NCBI RefSeq assembly: GCF_003667705.1
Contig: NZ_CP033019.1
Location: 1,054,001 to 1,118,000 of the forward strand
Length of the DNA: 64,000 nucleotides
Source: Janthinobacterium agaricidamnosum
Lineage (GTDB): Bacteria > Pseudomonadota > Gammaproteobacteria > Burkholderiales > Burkholderiaceae_D
Direction of reading: 5' to 3'
Both the position numbers and the translations under genes were made by a program. Below are positions 24,790-35,040 of the stretch, in pieces (positions within the stretch are counted from its first letter, which is position 1; every line of letters begins with the position of its first letter). Below the pieces are notes generated by a model. The model did not search any database. It was not told where the DNA came from and saw nothing but the letters and a program-made list of their open reading frames with translations.

Positions 24790-26502
24790 ATGTCTACTGT
24801 TACAACTAACGAATCTACCGGTATGGAAAGTTTTGCTGCGCTCTTCGAGGAATCGTTGTCGCGTCAAGATATGCGCTCCGGCGAAGTTATTTCCGCTGAA
24901 GTCGTGCGCCTCGACCACAATTTCGTGATCGTGAACGCTGGCCTCAAATCCGAAGCATTCATCCCTGTCGAAGAATTCAAGAACGACCACGGCGAACTGG
25001 AAGTCAAAGTTGGTGACTTCGTTTCCGTGGCGATCGAATCGCTGGAAAACGGTTTCGGCGATACCATCCTGTCGCGCGATAAAGCCAAGCGTCTGGCTTC
25101 GTGGCTGGCTCTGGAAAAAGCGATGGAATCGGGCGAAATCGTCGTCGGTACCGTCAATGGTAAAGTCAAAGGCGGTCTGACCGTGTTGACCAACGGCATC
25201 CGCGCATTCCTGCCGGGCTCGCTGGTTGATACCCGTCCTGTCAAAGACACCACCCCATTCGAAGGCAAAACCCTCGAATTCAAAGTGATCAAGCTGGATC
25301 GCAAGCGTAACAACGTGGTTCTGTCCCGCCGCGCCGTCATCGAAGCTTCGATGGGCGAAGAGCGTCAGAAACTGATGGAAACGCTGAAAGAAGGCACGGT
25401 CGTGACCGGCGTCGTCAAAAATATCACCGACTACGGCGCGTTCGTGGATCTGGGCGGTATCGATGGCCTGCTGCACATCACCGACCTGGCATGGCGCCGT
25501 GTACGTCACCCGTCGGAAGTACTGACGGTTGGCCAGGAAATCACCGCCAAAGTCCTGAAATACGATCAAGAGAAAAACCGTGTTTCGCTGGGCGTGAAAC
25601 AACTGGGCGACGATCCTTGGACCGGTCTGTCCCGTCGTTACCCACAAAGCACCCGTCTGTTCGGTAAAGTAACGAACCTGACCGACTACGGCGCGTTCGT
25701 TGAAGTGGAACAGGGTATCGAAGGTCTGGTACACGTTTCCGAAATGGACTGGACGAACAAAAACGTTGCTCCTAACAAAGTTGTCCAACTGGGCGACGAA
25801 GTAGAAGTGATGGTTCTGGAAATCGACGAAGAGCGTCGTCGTATCTCGCTGGGCATGAAACAGTGCAAAGCCAATCCATGGGACGACTTCGGTGTTACCC
25901 ATAAGAAAGGTGACAAAGTCCGCGGCGCGATCAAATCGATCACCGACTTCGGCGTGTTCATCGGCCTGGCCGGCAACATCGACGGTCTGGTGCACCTGTC
26001 CGACCTGTCCTGGACCGAAACCGGCGAAGAAGCCGTGCGTCGCTTCAAGAAAGGTGATGAACTGGAAGCCATCGTTCTGGCCATCGACGTTGAGCGCGAG
26101 CGCGTTTCCCTGGGCGTCAAGCAACTGGAAGGTGACCCATTCAACAACTTCGCAGCCATGAACGACAAAGGCTCGCTGGTAACCGGTACCGTTAAATCGG
26201 TTGAGCCTAAAGGCGCCGTGATCCAACTGTCCGAAGAAGTTGAAGGTTACCTGCGCGCTTCCGAAATCTCGCGCGACCGCGTTGAAGATGCTGGTACGCA
26301 CCTGAAAGTCGGCGACACCGTCGAAGCGATGGTGTTGAACATCGACCGCAAAGCCCGTGGTATCCAACTGTCGATCAAAGCGAAAGACAACGTTGAAACC
26401 CAGGAAGCCATGCAGAAGATGGCAGCTACCGACAACAACGCAGCTTCGGGCACCACCAGCCTGGGCGCCTTGTTGAAAGCTAAGTTCGATAACAAGAACT
26501 AA
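24790..26502 (+). CDS. rpsA: 30S ribosomal protein S1
   Basis: The product is 570 residues from the ATG at 24790; a GTG three codons upstream is in frame but less likely. No good Shine-Dalgarno site is present, as is usual for rpsA, which is controlled by its own protein. Six S1 repeats are visible, each with patterns such as [20 protein letters not shown] and [20 protein letters not shown]. Codon use (many GAA, CGT, AAA) is that of a very highly expressed gene and unlike its neighbours. S1 brings mRNA to the 30S subunit. It sits between cmk and ihfB. Confidence 0.97.
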   Translation: MSTVTTNESTGMESFAALFEESLSRQDMRSGEVISAEVVRLDHNFVIVNAGLKSEAFIPVEEFKNDHGELEVKVGDFVSVAIESLENGFGDTILSRDKAKRLASWLALEKAMESGEIVVGTVNGKVKGGLTVLTNGIRAFLPGSLVDTRPVKDTTPFEGKTLEFKVIKLDRKRNNVVLSRRAVIEASMGEERQKLMETLKEGTVVTGVVKNITDYGAFVDLGGIDGLLHITDLAWRRVRHPSEVLTVGQEITAKVLKYDQEKNRVSLGVKQLGDDPWTGLSRRYPQSTRLFGKVTNLTDYGAFVEVEQGIEGLVHVSEMDWTNKNVAPNKVVQLGDEVEVMVLEIDEERRRISLGMKQCKANPWDDFGVTHKKGDKVRGAIKSITDFGVFIGLAGNIDGLVHLSDLSWTETGEEAVRRFKKGDELEAIVLAIDVERERVSLGVKQLEGDPFNNFAAMNDKGSLVTGTVKSVEPKGAVIQLSEEVEGYLRASEISRDRVEDAGTHLKVGDTVEAMVLNIDRKARGIQLSIKAKDNVETQEAMQKMAATDNNAASGTTSLGALLKAKFDNKN

Positions 26503-26519
26503 GACTGCGGATACGGCAG

Positions 26520-26825
26520 ATGACAAAGTCCGAGCTGATCAACCGCCTCGCTGAGCGTTATTCTCAGCTGGTGGCGAAGGATGCGGAGTATGCCGTCAAG
26601 ACCATTCTCGATGCGATGACCAACGCCCTGGCGACCGGTCAGCGTATCGAGATCCGCGGTTTTGGCAGTTTTGCCCTGAACAGCAGGCCCCCGCGCATCG
26701 GCCGCAACCCGAAATCCGGCGACAAGGTGATGGTTCCTGAAAAACGGGTACCCCACTTCAAACCGGGCAAACAGTTGCGCGAGCGGGTGGACGCGATGGT
26801 CGGGCAACCGATCATCGAGGATTAA
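26520..26825 (+). CDS. ihfB: Integration host factor subunit beta
   Basis: The product is 101 residues starting [20 protein letters not shown]. The DNA-bending arm region is [28 protein letters not shown], including the Arg-Asn-Pro motif of HU/IHF proteins; the C-terminus has [13 protein letters not shown]. With IhfA it bends DNA sharply in recombination, replication and regulation. It lies 17 nt after rpsA and ends at a strong terminator. Confidence 0.96.
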   Translation: MTKSELINRLAERYSQLVAKDAEYAVKTILDAMTNALATGQRIEIRGFGSFALNSRPPRIGRNPKSGDKVMVPEKRVPHFKPGKQLRERVDAMVGQPIIED

Positions 26826-26849
26826 TCGTCTGCTGGAAGGCGACATAAA

Positions 26850-26879
26850 GAGCGGCGTCCTTGGATGCCGCTTTTTTTT
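26850..26879 (+). terminator. Terminator of the rpsA-ihfB transcript
   Basis: Stem AGCGGC/GCCGCT with a 10-nt loop, then eight T residues. Confidence 0.9.
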
Positions 26880-26890
26880 GTTAATATGCT

Positions 26891-27017
26891 GTAGAGCACT
26901 GCTCAAACCTACTGCGCGTCGCGCTTTGCGGCCGGCGATGCTCACCGTACTTCAGTACGGTTGCGCTTCTCGGCCACAAATCGCTGCCGCTCGCTACGGT
27001 TTGATCAGCACTCTACG
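26891..27017. repeat. Long imperfect palindrome between ihfB and lapA
   Basis: Outer arms start GTAGAGCACTGCTCAAA and end TTTTGATCAGCACTCTAC, with a few mismatches. Middle parts TTTGCGGCCG and CGGCCACAAA pair, and the centre is ACCGTACT-TC-AGTACGGT, a perfect 8-bp stem. The whole is 127 bp, noncoding and just after a terminator. It looks like a mobile or dispersed intergenic palindrome. Confidence 0.65.
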
Positions 27018-27065
27018 TTTGTGCCATGTGGTACGGGCATTTTTTTGTTCACTCTGGACCTATCG

Positions 27066-27368
27066 ATGAAAATCATCTCCACCATCGTTGGCTGTGTTCT
27101 TTTCGTCCTGTTCTTCAGTTTTGCGCTGAAGAATGCGCAGGTTGTCGACCTGCATGTTTTCCTCAATTATGAAATTCGCGGCCCCCTGGTCCTGATGCTG
27201 CTGGGCTTTTTTGTCGCCGGCGCCAGCCTGGGCGTACTGGCGCTGACGCCGACCGTGTTCCGTCACCGCCGCGAAGCGAACAAGCAAAAGACCACCATTG
27301 CCGCGCTGCAGACCGTTGGCGTGGCCAGCAATGTCCAGCCGCAACCGGACAGCGTGAGCGCGCAGTAA
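27066..27368 (+). CDS. lapA: Lipopolysaccharide assembly protein A domain protein
   Basis: The product is 100 residues from the ATG at 27066. Two membrane segments are visible (residues 5-23, ISTIVGCVLFVLFFSFAL, and about 40-60, GPLVLMLLGFFVAGASLGVLAL), with the family signature FALKNAQVVDLHVFL between them. The cytosolic tail is short and basic. LapA (DUF1049/YciS) pairs with LapB, the gene product 46 nt downstream, in control of lipopolysaccharide amount at the inner membrane. Confidence 0.9.
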   Translation: MKIISTIVGCVLFVLFFSFALKNAQVVDLHVFLNYEIRGPLVLMLLGFFVAGASLGVLALTPTVFRHRREANKQKTTIAALQTVGVASNVQPQPDSVSAQ

Positions 27369-27414
27369 GCGGCGCCGTCGCTCCTATCTCTCTTACTCGA
27401 ATAAAAACAATCGC

Positions 27415-28590
27415 ATGGATTTTGAACTCTGGTGGCTCTTGGGTATCCCGATGTTTTTCGCGCTGGGCTGGATCGCCGCGCGCGTGGACATTCATCAACT
27501 GGTGTCGGAATCGCGCAGCCTGCCGCGCAATTACTTCAAGGGCTTGAATTTCCTGCTCAACGAGCAGCATGACAAGGCCATCGACGCCTTCATCGAAGTC
27601 GTCAAGCTGGACCCGGAATCGGCCGATATGCACTTTGCGCTGGGCAACCTGTTCCGCCGCCGCGGCGAAACGGAGCGCGCCATCCGCGTGCACCAGAACT
27701 TGCTGGCCCGTCCGGACTTGCCGCTGGAACAGCAGGGCCACGCCGCCTACGAGCTGGGCATGGATTACCTGAAGGCGGGCTTGCTGGACCGCGCCGAAGA
27801 AACCTTCAACAGCCTGGTCGACACGCAATATGCGGCCCAGGCGCGCCGCGCGCTGCTGGAAATCTACCAGCGCGAAAAGGAATGGCCACGCGCCATCGAA
27901 GCGGCCGTGGGCTTGCAGGAATCGGGTGCCGGCGCGCGCCAGAAGGAAATCGCCCAGTTCTATTGCGAACTGGCGCATGACGCTCTCGTGCACATGAAGC
28001 CGGACGACGCCATGCCGCTGCTGGAAAAAGCCTTGCAGACGGACCGCAAGAGCGTGCGCGCCACCATCCTGACGGGCGACGTGCTGCTGGCGCGCGGCGA
28101 CGTGGAAGGCGCGCTGACCACCTGGCGGCGCGTGGAGCAGCAAAGCGTGCCGCACGTGGCCCTGGTCGCGCAGCGCCTGATGGATGGCTACACCAAGCTG
28201 GGCCGTGCACAGGAAGGCGTCAACCTGCTGCGTTCCTACCTGGAAGAGGCATCGTCGATCGACCTGATCGAAGTCGTCTTCAAGGCCGTTATCGAGCTCG
28301 ACGGCGTGGAAGCGGCGAAGCAGCTGGTCAGCGCCGAGCTGCGCCGCACGCCGACCCTGCTGGGCCTCGACAAACTGCTGGAAGCGCGCATGATGGACGC
28401 CCCGGCCGCCATCTGGTCCGAGCTGTCGATGGTGAAAAACCTCGTGCACGGCTACACGCAGAAGCTGGCCCGCTACCAGTGCAGCCACTGCGGCTTCAAG
28501 GCACGCCAGTTCTATTGGCACTGCCCTGGCTGCAACAAGTGGGAAACGTATCCACCGCGCCGCACAGAAGAACTTAACGTCATGAACTGA
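27415..28590 (+). CDS. lapB: Lipopolysaccharide assembly protein B (TPR protein with rubredoxin-like zinc site)
   Basis: The product is 391 residues. An N-terminal anchor ([23 protein letters not shown]) is followed by a series of TPR repeats (for example [21 protein letters not shown]) and a C-terminal metal site [18 protein letters not shown] with two CxxC pairs. LapB (YciM) brings LpxC to the FtsH protease and so limits lipid A synthesis; it is essential or near-essential in E. coli. It is encoded directly after lapA and upstream of two LPS/exopolysaccharide sugar genes. Confidence 0.94.
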   Translation: MDFELWWLLGIPMFFALGWIAARVDIHQLVSESRSLPRNYFKGLNFLLNEQHDKAIDAFIEVVKLDPESADMHFALGNLFRRRGETERAIRVHQNLLARPDLPLEQQGHAAYELGMDYLKAGLLDRAEETFNSLVDTQYAAQARRALLEIYQREKEWPRAIEAAVGLQESGAGARQKEIAQFYCELAHDALVHMKPDDAMPLLEKALQTDRKSVRATILTGDVLLARGDVEGALTTWRRVEQQSVPHVALVAQRLMDGYTKLGRAQEGVNLLRSYLEEASSIDLIEVVFKAVIELDGVEAAKQLVSAELRRTPTLLGLDKLLEARMMDAPAAIWSELSMVKNLVHGYTQKLARYQCSHCGFKARQFYWHCPGCNKWETYPPRRTEELNVMN

Positions 28591-28669
28591 TTCGTACACG
28601 TCACCTTGCCCTGAGCAATGTGGCGTGTACTTCTATGTAAGACCTGCTTTTTATCCATACGGTACATCC

Positions 28670-30037
28670 ATGAAAATCACTATTATCGGCACCGGCTATG
28701 TTGGCCTCGTGACCGGCGCCTGCCTGGCTGAGCTGGGCAACGACGTCTTTTGCCTCGACCTGGACGCACAGAAGGTAGCCTTGCTCAACAGCGGTGGCAT
28801 CCCCATCCATGAACCGGGCCTGGAAGAAGTCGTGGCGCGCAACCGCGCCGCCGGACGCATGACCTTTTCCACCGACGTCGAAGCGGCCGCCGCGCACGGC
28901 GCGATGCAATTCATCGCCGTCGGCACGCCGCCCGATGAAGACGGCTCGGCCGACCTGCAATATGTGCTGGCCGCCGCGCGCGGCATCGGCAAGTACATGA
29001 CGGACTTCAAGGTCATCGTCGACAAGTCGACCGTGCCCGTCGGCACGGCCGAAAAAGTGCGCGCCGCCATCCAGGGCGAACTCGACGCGCGCGGCGTGGC
29101 CGCCACGTTCTCGGTGGCATCGAACCCCGAATTCCTCAAGGAAGGCGCGGCCGTCGAAGACTTCATGCGCCCCGATCGCATCGTCATCGGCGTCGACGCC
29201 ACGCCGGACGGCGAACGCGCGCGCGAATTGCTGAAAAGCCTGTACGCGCCGTTCAACCGCAACCACGAACGCACTTACTGGATGGATGTGCGCTCGGCCG
29301 AATTCACGAAATATGCGGCCAACGCCATGCTGGCCACGCGCATCTCGTTCATGAATGAACTGGCGAACCTGGCCGACAAGGTGGGCGTCGATATCGAAGC
29401 CGTGCGCCACGGCATCGGTTCCGACCCGCGCATCGGCCACAGCTTCCTGTATGCGGGCTGCGGCTATGGCGGTTCCTGCTTCCCGAAAGACGTGCAGGCG
29501 CTCGAGCGCACGGCACGCGGCCACGGCCAGGAATTGCTGATCCTGCGCGCCGTCGAAGCCGTCAACGACCAGCAGAAGCAGGTGCTGGGACGCAAAGTGG
29601 TCACTCGCTTCGGCGAAGATCTGACGGGCCGGCATTTCGCCGTGTGGGGCCTGGCCTTCAAGCCGAATACGGACGACATGCGCGAAGCATCGGCCCGCGT
29701 GCTGCTGGCCGACTTGCTGGGACGCGGCGCCACGGTGGCCGTGTACGACCCCGTCGCCATGGCCGAGGCGCGCCGCGTGCTGCAACTGGACTTGACGCCG
29801 GCGCAATTGGCGAAGGTGCGCTTTGCCGACAGCCCGAAGGATGCGCTGCAGGACGCCGATGCGCTGGTCATCGTGACCGAGTGGAAAGCCTTCCGCAGCC
29901 CCGACTTCGAGCAGGTCAAGGCGCGCCTGAAGCAGGCAGTGATCTTTGACGGACGCAATCTGTTCGAGCCGGCCGTCATGGCCGAGAACGGCATCGAATA
30001 CCACGGGATCGGTCGCTCGATCCTGACGCGCGCATGA
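28670..30037 (+). CDS. ugd: UDP-glucose 6-dehydrogenase
   Basis: The product is 455 residues from the ATG at 28670. The NAD fold starts [23 protein letters not shown]. Further family blocks are [27 protein letters not shown] and [16 protein letters not shown]. The catalytic cysteine lies in [13 protein letters not shown] near residue 265. It oxidises UDP-glucose to UDP-glucuronate, a precursor for capsule, exopolysaccharide and lipid A modification. The ATG of the next gene overlaps its stop (ATGA), so the two are translationally coupled. Confidence 0.96.
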   Translation: MKITIIGTGYVGLVTGACLAELGNDVFCLDLDAQKVALLNSGGIPIHEPGLEEVVARNRAAGRMTFSTDVEAAAAHGAMQFIAVGTPPDEDGSADLQYVLAAARGIGKYMTDFKVIVDKSTVPVGTAEKVRAAIQGELDARGVAATFSVASNPEFLKEGAAVEDFMRPDRIVIGVDATPDGERARELLKSLYAPFNRNHERTYWMDVRSAEFTKYAANAMLATRISFMNELANLADKVGVDIEAVRHGIGSDPRIGHSFLYAGCGYGGSCFPKDVQALERTARGHGQELLILRAVEAVNDQQKQVLGRKVVTRFGEDLTGRHFAVWGLAFKPNTDDMREASARVLLADLLGRGATVAVYDPVAMAEARRVLQLDLTPAQLAKVRFADSPKDALQDADALVIVTEWKAFRSPDFEQVKARLKQAVIFDGRNLFEPAVMAENGIEYHGIGRSILTRA

Positions 30038-30987
30038 GCGCCCAGGAGGTAGTCGCCTTGACGGCGCCGGCCGCGCTGGCCCAGGTACGCCTGCTGGTGG
30101 TGGGCGATGTGATGCTGGACCGCTACTGGTTCGGCGATGTCAGCCGTATTTCGCCGGAAGCGCCCGTGCCCATCGTGCGCATCGAGAAGCGCGAAGAGCG
30201 CCTAGGCGGCGCGGCCAACGTGGCGCGCAACGCGGCCGCGCTGGGAGCGAAGACGAGCTTGCTGGGCGTGGTCGGCGACGACGAGGCGGGCAGCCAGGTC
30301 GAACGCCTGCTCGAAGGCGGCGGCATCCACAGCTATCTGCAGCGCGATGCGGCCATTTCCACCATCATCAAGCTGCGCGTGATCGGCCGCCAGCAGCAGA
30401 TGCTGCGCATCGACTTCGAGGATGCACCGAGTGATACGGTGCTGCGCGACAAGCTCAAGCAATTCAATGCCCTCTTGCCGCACTACGACGTGGTGATCCT
30501 GTCGGACTACGCCAAGGGCAGCCTGGTGAACGTGGCCGAGATGATCAAGGCGGCACGGGCGGCCGGAAAAATCGTCATGGTCGACCCGAAAGGCGATGAT
30601 TTCAGCCGCTATACGGGAGCGTCAGTGCTCACTCCGAACAAGTCGGAACTGCGCCGCGTGATCGGCAACTGGAGCACGGAAGAGCAGCTCACGGAACGCG
30701 CGCAGCAGATGCGCGCGCAGCTGGGCCTGGACGCCTTGCTGCTGACCCGTTCCGAAGAAGGCATGAGCTTGTACACGGCCGACGAGGTGCTGCACATGCC
30801 CACCGATGCGCGCGAAGTGTTCGACGTCTCGGGCGCCGGCGACACGGTGATCGCCACCATGGCGGCCATGCTGGGCGCCGGCATGGGCCTGGGCGACGCC
30901 GTGCGCACGGCCAACCGGGCCGGCGGCATCGTCGTCGGCAAGCTGGGCACGGCCACCGTCACCCGCGACGAGCTGTTCTCCCAATAA
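30034..30987 (+). CDS. rfaE1: D-glycero-beta-D-manno-heptose-7-phosphate kinase (RfaE domain I type)
   Basis: The product is 317 residues, a PfkB-family sugar kinase. It has [25 protein letters not shown] and [25 protein letters not shown], both typical of the kinase domain of RfaE/HldE, and the ATP/anion-hole motif [15 protein letters not shown] near residue 267. The nucleotidyltransferase half of E. coli HldE is absent, so this is the split form; a separate rfaE2 should exist elsewhere. It makes heptose 1,7-bisphosphate for the LPS core. It is coupled to ugd and followed by a terminator. Confidence 0.95.
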   Translation: MSAQEVVALTAPAALAQVRLLVVGDVMLDRYWFGDVSRISPEAPVPIVRIEKREERLGGAANVARNAAALGAKTSLLGVVGDDEAGSQVERLLEGGGIHSYLQRDAAISTIIKLRVIGRQQQMLRIDFEDAPSDTVLRDKLKQFNALLPHYDVVILSDYAKGSLVNVAEMIKAARAAGKIVMVDPKGDDFSRYTGASVLTPNKSELRRVIGNWSTEEQLTERAQQMRAQLGLDALLLTRSEEGMSLYTADEVLHMPTDAREVFDVSGAGDTVIATMAAMLGAGMGLGDAVRTANRAGGIVVGKLGTATVTRDELFSQ

Positions 30988-30999
30988 CCATGCTGTACC

Positions 31000-31034
31000 A
31001 CCTGCGCCGGAGCGTTTGATCTGGCGCAGGTTTT
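31000..31034 (+). terminator. Terminator after rfaE1
   Basis: Arms ACCTGCGCC and GGCGCAGGT with a 14-nt loop and a TTTT run. Confidence 0.8.
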
Positions 31035-31153
31035 CCCATCCTTCCGCCGTCCCGTCTTGTCAACCGTATCACGTCCCAGCCGTTAAAGCCGTTAAGGCGC
31101 TGCTCTTCCCTTGCGTTCGAGTCATCTTGAAACCACACCACGGAGAGATACCC

Positions 31154-31816
31154 ATGTTCAAAAAAATACTGCTGGCCATCGCCACCTTGATCGCGACGAT
31201 GGGCTTTGCCTTTGCCCAGGTCGATGTCAACAAGGCGGACCAGGCGGCACTCGACAGCGTCAAGGGCATCGGCCCCGTCACGTCGAAAGCCATCATCGAC
31301 GAGCGTGCCAAGGGCGGCGCCTTCAAGGATTGGGCCGATTTTGAAAGCCGCGTGAAGGGCATCGGTCCGAAAAGTTCCGTGAAGTTGTCGGAAGCGGGCT
31401 TGCAAGTGAATGGCCAGGCCAAGTCCGGCGCGCCGGCGGCACCCGCTCCGGCGGCGAAAGCTGCCCCGGCAAAAAAGGAAGCTGCTGTGAAGGAAGTTGC
31501 AGCGAAAGAAGCCGCACCGAAGCCAGCTGCTGCGACCGACACCGCTGCGGCGCCAGCCAAGACAGCCGCTGAAGCGAAAAAAGAAGCTGCTGCCGCGAAG
31601 AAAGAAGCCAAGGCTGCCGCCGCTGCCGCCAAGAAAGAAGCTGCCGCCGCGCCTGCCGCTGCAGCGGCCGATGCCGCTCCCGTGAAAACGACTGCCGAAG
31701 CGAAGAAGGAAGCTGCCGCTGCCAAGAAAGAAGCGAAGGCTGCTGCCGCTGCCGCGAAGAAAGAAGCGAAACTGGCTGCCGCCGAGGCGAAGAAAGCGGA
31801 AGCCGAGAAAAAATAA
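31154..31816 (+). CDS. ComEA-like helix-hairpin-helix DNA-binding protein with histone-H1-like tail
   Basis: The product is 220 residues from the ATG at 31154. A signal peptide (MFKKILLAIATLIATMGFAFA) is followed by the ComEA core VDVNKADQAALDSVKGIGPV, then SVKGIGPVTSKAIIDERAK and VKGIGPKSSVKLSEAG, two helix-hairpin-helix units (residues about 22-85). The remaining 130 residues are Ala/Lys/Glu repeats such as AEAKKEAAAAKKEAKAAAAA, repeated at least twice, like bacterial histone-H1-like tails. ComEA holds incoming DNA in the periplasm during transformation. The tail is unusual for ComEA and may add DNA binding or span the wall. Confidence 0.85.
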   Translation: MFKKILLAIATLIATMGFAFAQVDVNKADQAALDSVKGIGPVTSKAIIDERAKGGAFKDWADFESRVKGIGPKSSVKLSEAGLQVNGQAKSGAPAAPAPAAKAAPAKKEAAVKEVAAKEAAPKPAAATDTAAAPAKTAAEAKKEAAAAKKEAKAAAAAAKKEAAAAPAAAAADAAPVKTTAEAKKEAAAAKKEAKAAAAAAKKEAKLAAAEAKKAEAEKK

Positions 31817-31866
31817 GCGTTTTGTCGTAAAGCGTGTTGCGTGGTGGTGCCGCGCAGCACGAGAAG

Positions 31867-31904
31867 AAAACCCCGCATGGTACCGGCCGCGCGGGGTTTT
31901 TTTT
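31867..31904. terminator. Bidirectional terminator between comEA-like and phospholipase D genes
   Basis: AAAA, arms CCCCGC/GCGGGG with a 14-nt loop, then eight T residues. It lies between convergent genes and can serve both. Confidence 0.88.
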
Positions 31905-31910
31905 ATGCAC

Positions 31911-33485
31911 CTACAGCTGCGATTCGATCGGCAGCCAGCGCATCACGGACACCAGCAGGCGGCGCCAGAAGCCGGACTCCGGATCGTGCGTCCACACTTT
32001 GGCGGGCTGCTCGGTGGCGTCGGACCAGCGCAGGGCGCCGTTGTCGAGGAACAATCGATAGCTGGTGTCGCTCGCCGTCGAATGCAGGAACAGCGCGCGC
32101 ATGTCGGCCGCCAGCGCGGCATCGTCGAACAGCACGCCCATTTCCGTATTCAGCTGGGCCGAGCGGGGATCGAGGTTGAAGGAACCGACGAAGCCCCGCT
32201 GGCCGTCGACCACCACGGCCTTGGTATGCAGGCTGGCGCGGCTCGACCCCATCAGACTGATGCGCTTGCGGTGCTGGGTCTTCAATTCAAACAGGGCGAC
32301 GCCGCCATCGAGCAGCGCCTGGCGGTAGCGCGCATAGCCCGCATGCACGAGGGCCACATCGGTGGCGGCCAGCGAGTTGGTCAGCACCTGGACCTGGACG
32401 CCGGCCGCCACCTTGTCGGCCAGCATCGTGCTCAACGCCGCGCCGGGCACGAAGTAGGGCGAGGTCAGCAGCGCTTCCTCGCGCGCGTCCGTCAGCAGCG
32501 GCAGCAGGCTGTGCATGAGCCAGTGCTCGCTGCGCTGCAAACTGGCCACGGGCGCGGCTTTTTCCGGCGGGTCCGACAGCACCTGCACTTGCCCGCTCCA
32601 GTGCAGGCGCAGCCGGCCATCGAGGTGGGCCTGCAGCTGGCCCGCATCGGTCAGCTGCTGGAGGTAGGGGGAAGCGCCCACTTCGCCCGTGAGCGTATCG
32701 AGGCGCGCACGCACAGCCTGCAGTTCCGGCGCGCCCGCGTCCTTGCCGGCGTGCAAGGCGCGTATGGGGAGGACGGCGCGGCTGTTCCAGAAGCGGTCGA
32801 AGATGTCGCTCGTCTGCTGCACGGCGGGTCCCACCAGCAGCAAGTCGGCATCCTGGAAATTGACTTGCTCGGCGGCATCAAAATATTCATCGCCGATATT
32901 GCGCCCGCCGACGAGGGCCACCCTGCCGTCGACGATCCAGGCCTTGTTGTGCATGCGCCGGTTCAGGCTGACGGCGCGCAAGGCCATTTCCACGGCGCGC
33001 CACCAGATGCCGTCGCGGTTGCGGCTTGGATTGAAGATGCGCACGTCGATCAGCGGATGGCTGTCGAGCGCGAGGATGGCGGCGTCCTGGCCCCGTGCGT
33101 TGATATCGTCGAGCAGCACGCGCACGCGTACGCCGCGGTCGGCCGCGCGCAGCAGTTCGCGCACCAGCAGGCGTCCCGTGACGTCGTTATGCCAGATGTA
33201 GTATTGCAGGTCGATGCTGCGGCCCGCTTCGCGCGCGCTCAGGGCGCGCAGGGCAAACGCTTCCAGGTTGTCGTCGATCAGGGCCGTGCCGCTGTGGCCC
33301 GGCCGTTGCGCCAGCTGCGGCGCCAGCACGCGGTCGAGCAGGGTGGCATCCGTCGCCACGGGCAAGGCCGTTCCCGGCGCGCCCAGCGAACGTTCGGCGA
33401 AGCGCCCGTAGCTGTACAGGGCAGCGATGCTGAGCACGGCAAACAAGGTGGCCAGCAGCAGCAATTTGACGAGCATGCGGCGCAC
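31911..33485 (-). CDS. Phospholipase D family protein, cardiolipin synthase C-like
   Basis: The product is 524 residues with an N-terminal membrane segment (residues 5-25). Two HKD motifs are present: His179-Lys181-Asp186 (MHNKAWIVDGRVALVGGRN) and His420-Lys422-Asp427 (LHTKAVVVDGQRGFVGSFN). The EINYYIW-like SIDLQYYIWHND at about 90 and the second motif followed by LDPRSAQLNTEMG are typical of the ClsC (YmdC) branch, which condenses phosphatidylethanolamine with phosphatidylglycerol to give cardiolipin. E. coli ClsC has a partner YmdB, not found here. It is divergent from the M28 peptidase gene. Confidence 0.88.
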   Translation of the reverse strand: MRRMLVKLLLLATLFAVLSIAALYSYGRFAERSLGAPGTALPVATDATLLDRVLAPQLAQRPGHSGTALIDDNLEAFALRALSAREAGRSIDLQYYIWHNDVTGRLLVRELLRAADRGVRVRVLLDDINARGQDAAILALDSHPLIDVRIFNPSRNRDGIWWRAVEMALRAVSLNRRMHNKAWIVDGRVALVGGRNIGDEYFDAAEQVNFQDADLLLVGPAVQQTSDIFDRFWNSRAVLPIRALHAGKDAGAPELQAVRARLDTLTGEVGASPYLQQLTDAGQLQAHLDGRLRLHWSGQVQVLSDPPEKAAPVASLQRSEHWLMHSLLPLLTDAREEALLTSPYFVPGAALSTMLADKVAAGVQVQVLTNSLAATDVALVHAGYARYRQALLDGGVALFELKTQHRKRISLMGSSRASLHTKAVVVDGQRGFVGSFNLDPRSAQLNTEMGVLFDDAALAADMRALFLHSTASDTSYRLFLDNGALRWSDATEQPAKVWTHDPESGFWRRLLVSVMRWLPIESQL

Positions 33486-33675
33486 CGTCAGCGGACCGCG
33501 CGCATGCTGCGGCGTGCGGGATGGAGGGCGGTCTGGCGCATGCGTGCCTTTCGTGAACGGGGGAGTGGCCGATTGTAGCAGTTTCTACAATGCACGATTT
33601 TCGACCTGGAACATCCTTGCCTGCCGTCAAAAATGCGAGAATGGCCAGCTCAATCAATCATCGGGAGACGGCGGC

Positions 33676-35040
33676 ATGGCAGGGATTGTGACGGCAATGA
33701 CGGCAATGACGGCAGCCATGCTGTCGGCGAGTGTGGCGGCTGCGCCGGGCGCCGAACCGGCGCAGCAGCAGATACGGCAAGTGGTGGCCGACATCTCGCC
33801 GCAGCGCATCGAGGCGCATGTGCGCAAGCTGGTCAGTTTCGGGACGCGCCACACCATGTCCGATACCGTGTCCGACACGCGCGGCATCGGCGCGGCCCGG
33901 CGCTGGATCAAGGCCGAGCTGGAGCGCTGCGGCGCGCAGGCGGGCGGACGACTGCAGGTGGCGTTCGACAGCCATGTGGCGCCCGTGTCGAAACGCATTG
34001 CGCGGCCGACGGAAATCGTCAACGTGGTGGCGACCTTGCCGGGCAGCCAGCCGCAGTCGGCCGGGCGCATCTATGTCGTCAGCGGCCATTATGACTCGCG
34101 CGCCACCGACGTGATGGATGCGCAGGGCGACGCGCCCGGCGCCAACGATGACGCCTCGGGCACGGCGGCCGTCATTGAAATGGCTTGCGCGATGGCGCGC
34201 TACCAGTTCGACGCCACGCTCGTCTTCATGGCCGTGGCGGCCGAGGAACAGGGTTTGTTGGGTTCCGGCCATTGGGCGCAGCAGGCAAAGTTGAATAAAC
34301 TCAACATCGCCGGCATGCTCAATAACGACATCATCGGCAGTTCGCGCGCGGAAGGCGGCACCGTCGATGGCGGCCAGGTGCGCCTGTTTGCCGAGGGTAT
34401 CCCGGCCGTCAAGGAGATGAGCGACGGTGTGCGCGGCCTCGTGGCGACGGGCGGCGAAAACGATTCGCTCTCGCGCCAGCTGGCGCGCCATGTAAAACAG
34501 GTGGGCGAGCGCTACGTTCCCGGTTTCAAGGTCAACGTCATCCAGCGCGCCGACCGTTACCTGCGCGGCGGCGACCATATGCCGTTTCTGGCACAAGGCT
34601 ACGCGGCGCTGCGTTTCACGGAACCGCACGAGGATTTTGCGCATCAGCACCAGGATGTGCGCGTGGAAAATGGCGTGCAGTACGGCGACTTGCCGCAATT
34701 CGTCGACTATGACTACGTGGCGAAAGTGGCGCGCGTAAATGCGGCGGCGCTCGCTTCGCTGGCCCTGGCGCCGGCCGCGCCCGCCGGCGTGCAGGTGCGC
34801 ACGGCCCAGCTGGAAAACGCCACTGCACTGGTCTGGCAGCCGAACACGGAACCGGACCTGGCCGGTTACCGCATCGTCTGGCGCGCCACGACGGCCGACC
34901 AGTGGCAGGGCGCGCAGGATGTGGGCAATGTCACCGAGGCCAAGGTCAAGCTATCGAAAGACAGCTATTTCTTTGGCGTCCAGGCCATCGACCGCGACGG
35001 CAATGTCAGCGTGGCCACGTATCCCATGCCCTTGCGCTAG
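33676..35040 (+). CDS. Secreted M28 family zinc aminopeptidase with C-terminal fibronectin-III-like domain
   Basis: The product is 454 residues from the ATG at 33676. A signal peptide ends near residue 25 (SVAAAPG). Two-zinc ligands are visible as His138 (VVSGHYDSR), Asp158 (GANDDASG), Glu190-Glu191 (VAAEEQG), Asp218 (LNNDIIG) and His318 (EPHEDFAH). Residues about 365-454 form a fibronectin-III-like domain (QLENATALVWQPNTEPDLAG). It should release N-terminal residues from peptides outside the cytoplasm. Its TAG stop overlaps that of the convergent flavoprotein gene. Confidence 0.9.
   Translation: MAGIVTAMTAMTAAMLSASVAAAPGAEPAQQQIRQVVADISPQRIEAHVRKLVSFGTRHTMSDTVSDTRGIGAARRWIKAELERCGAQAGGRLQVAFDSHVAPVSKRIARPTEIVNVVATLPGSQPQSAGRIYVVSGHYDSRATDVMDAQGDAPGANDDASGTAAVIEMACAMARYQFDATLVFMAVAAEEQGLLGSGHWAQQAKLNKLNIAGMLNNDIIGSSRAEGGTVDGGQVRLFAEGIPAVKEMSDGVRGLVATGGENDSLSRQLARHVKQVGERYVPGFKVNVIQRADRYLRGGDHMPFLAQGYAALRFTEPHEDFAHQHQDVRVENGVQYGDLPQFVDYDYVAKVARVNAAALASLALAPAAPAGVQVRTAQLENATALVWQPNTEPDLAGYRIVWRATTADQWQGAQDVGNVTEAKVKLSKDSYFFGVQAIDRDGNVSVATYPMPLR

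Noticed and set aside
24679..26526. A 615-codon open frame antisense to rpsA
   Set aside because: The Phe/Asp/His-rich product is the complement of the S1 repeats; rpsA is certain.
31440..31816. Ala/Lys repeats considered as a separate histone-like gene
   Set aside because: The frame is continuous with the ComEA-like part and no ribosome site precedes a start within the repeats.
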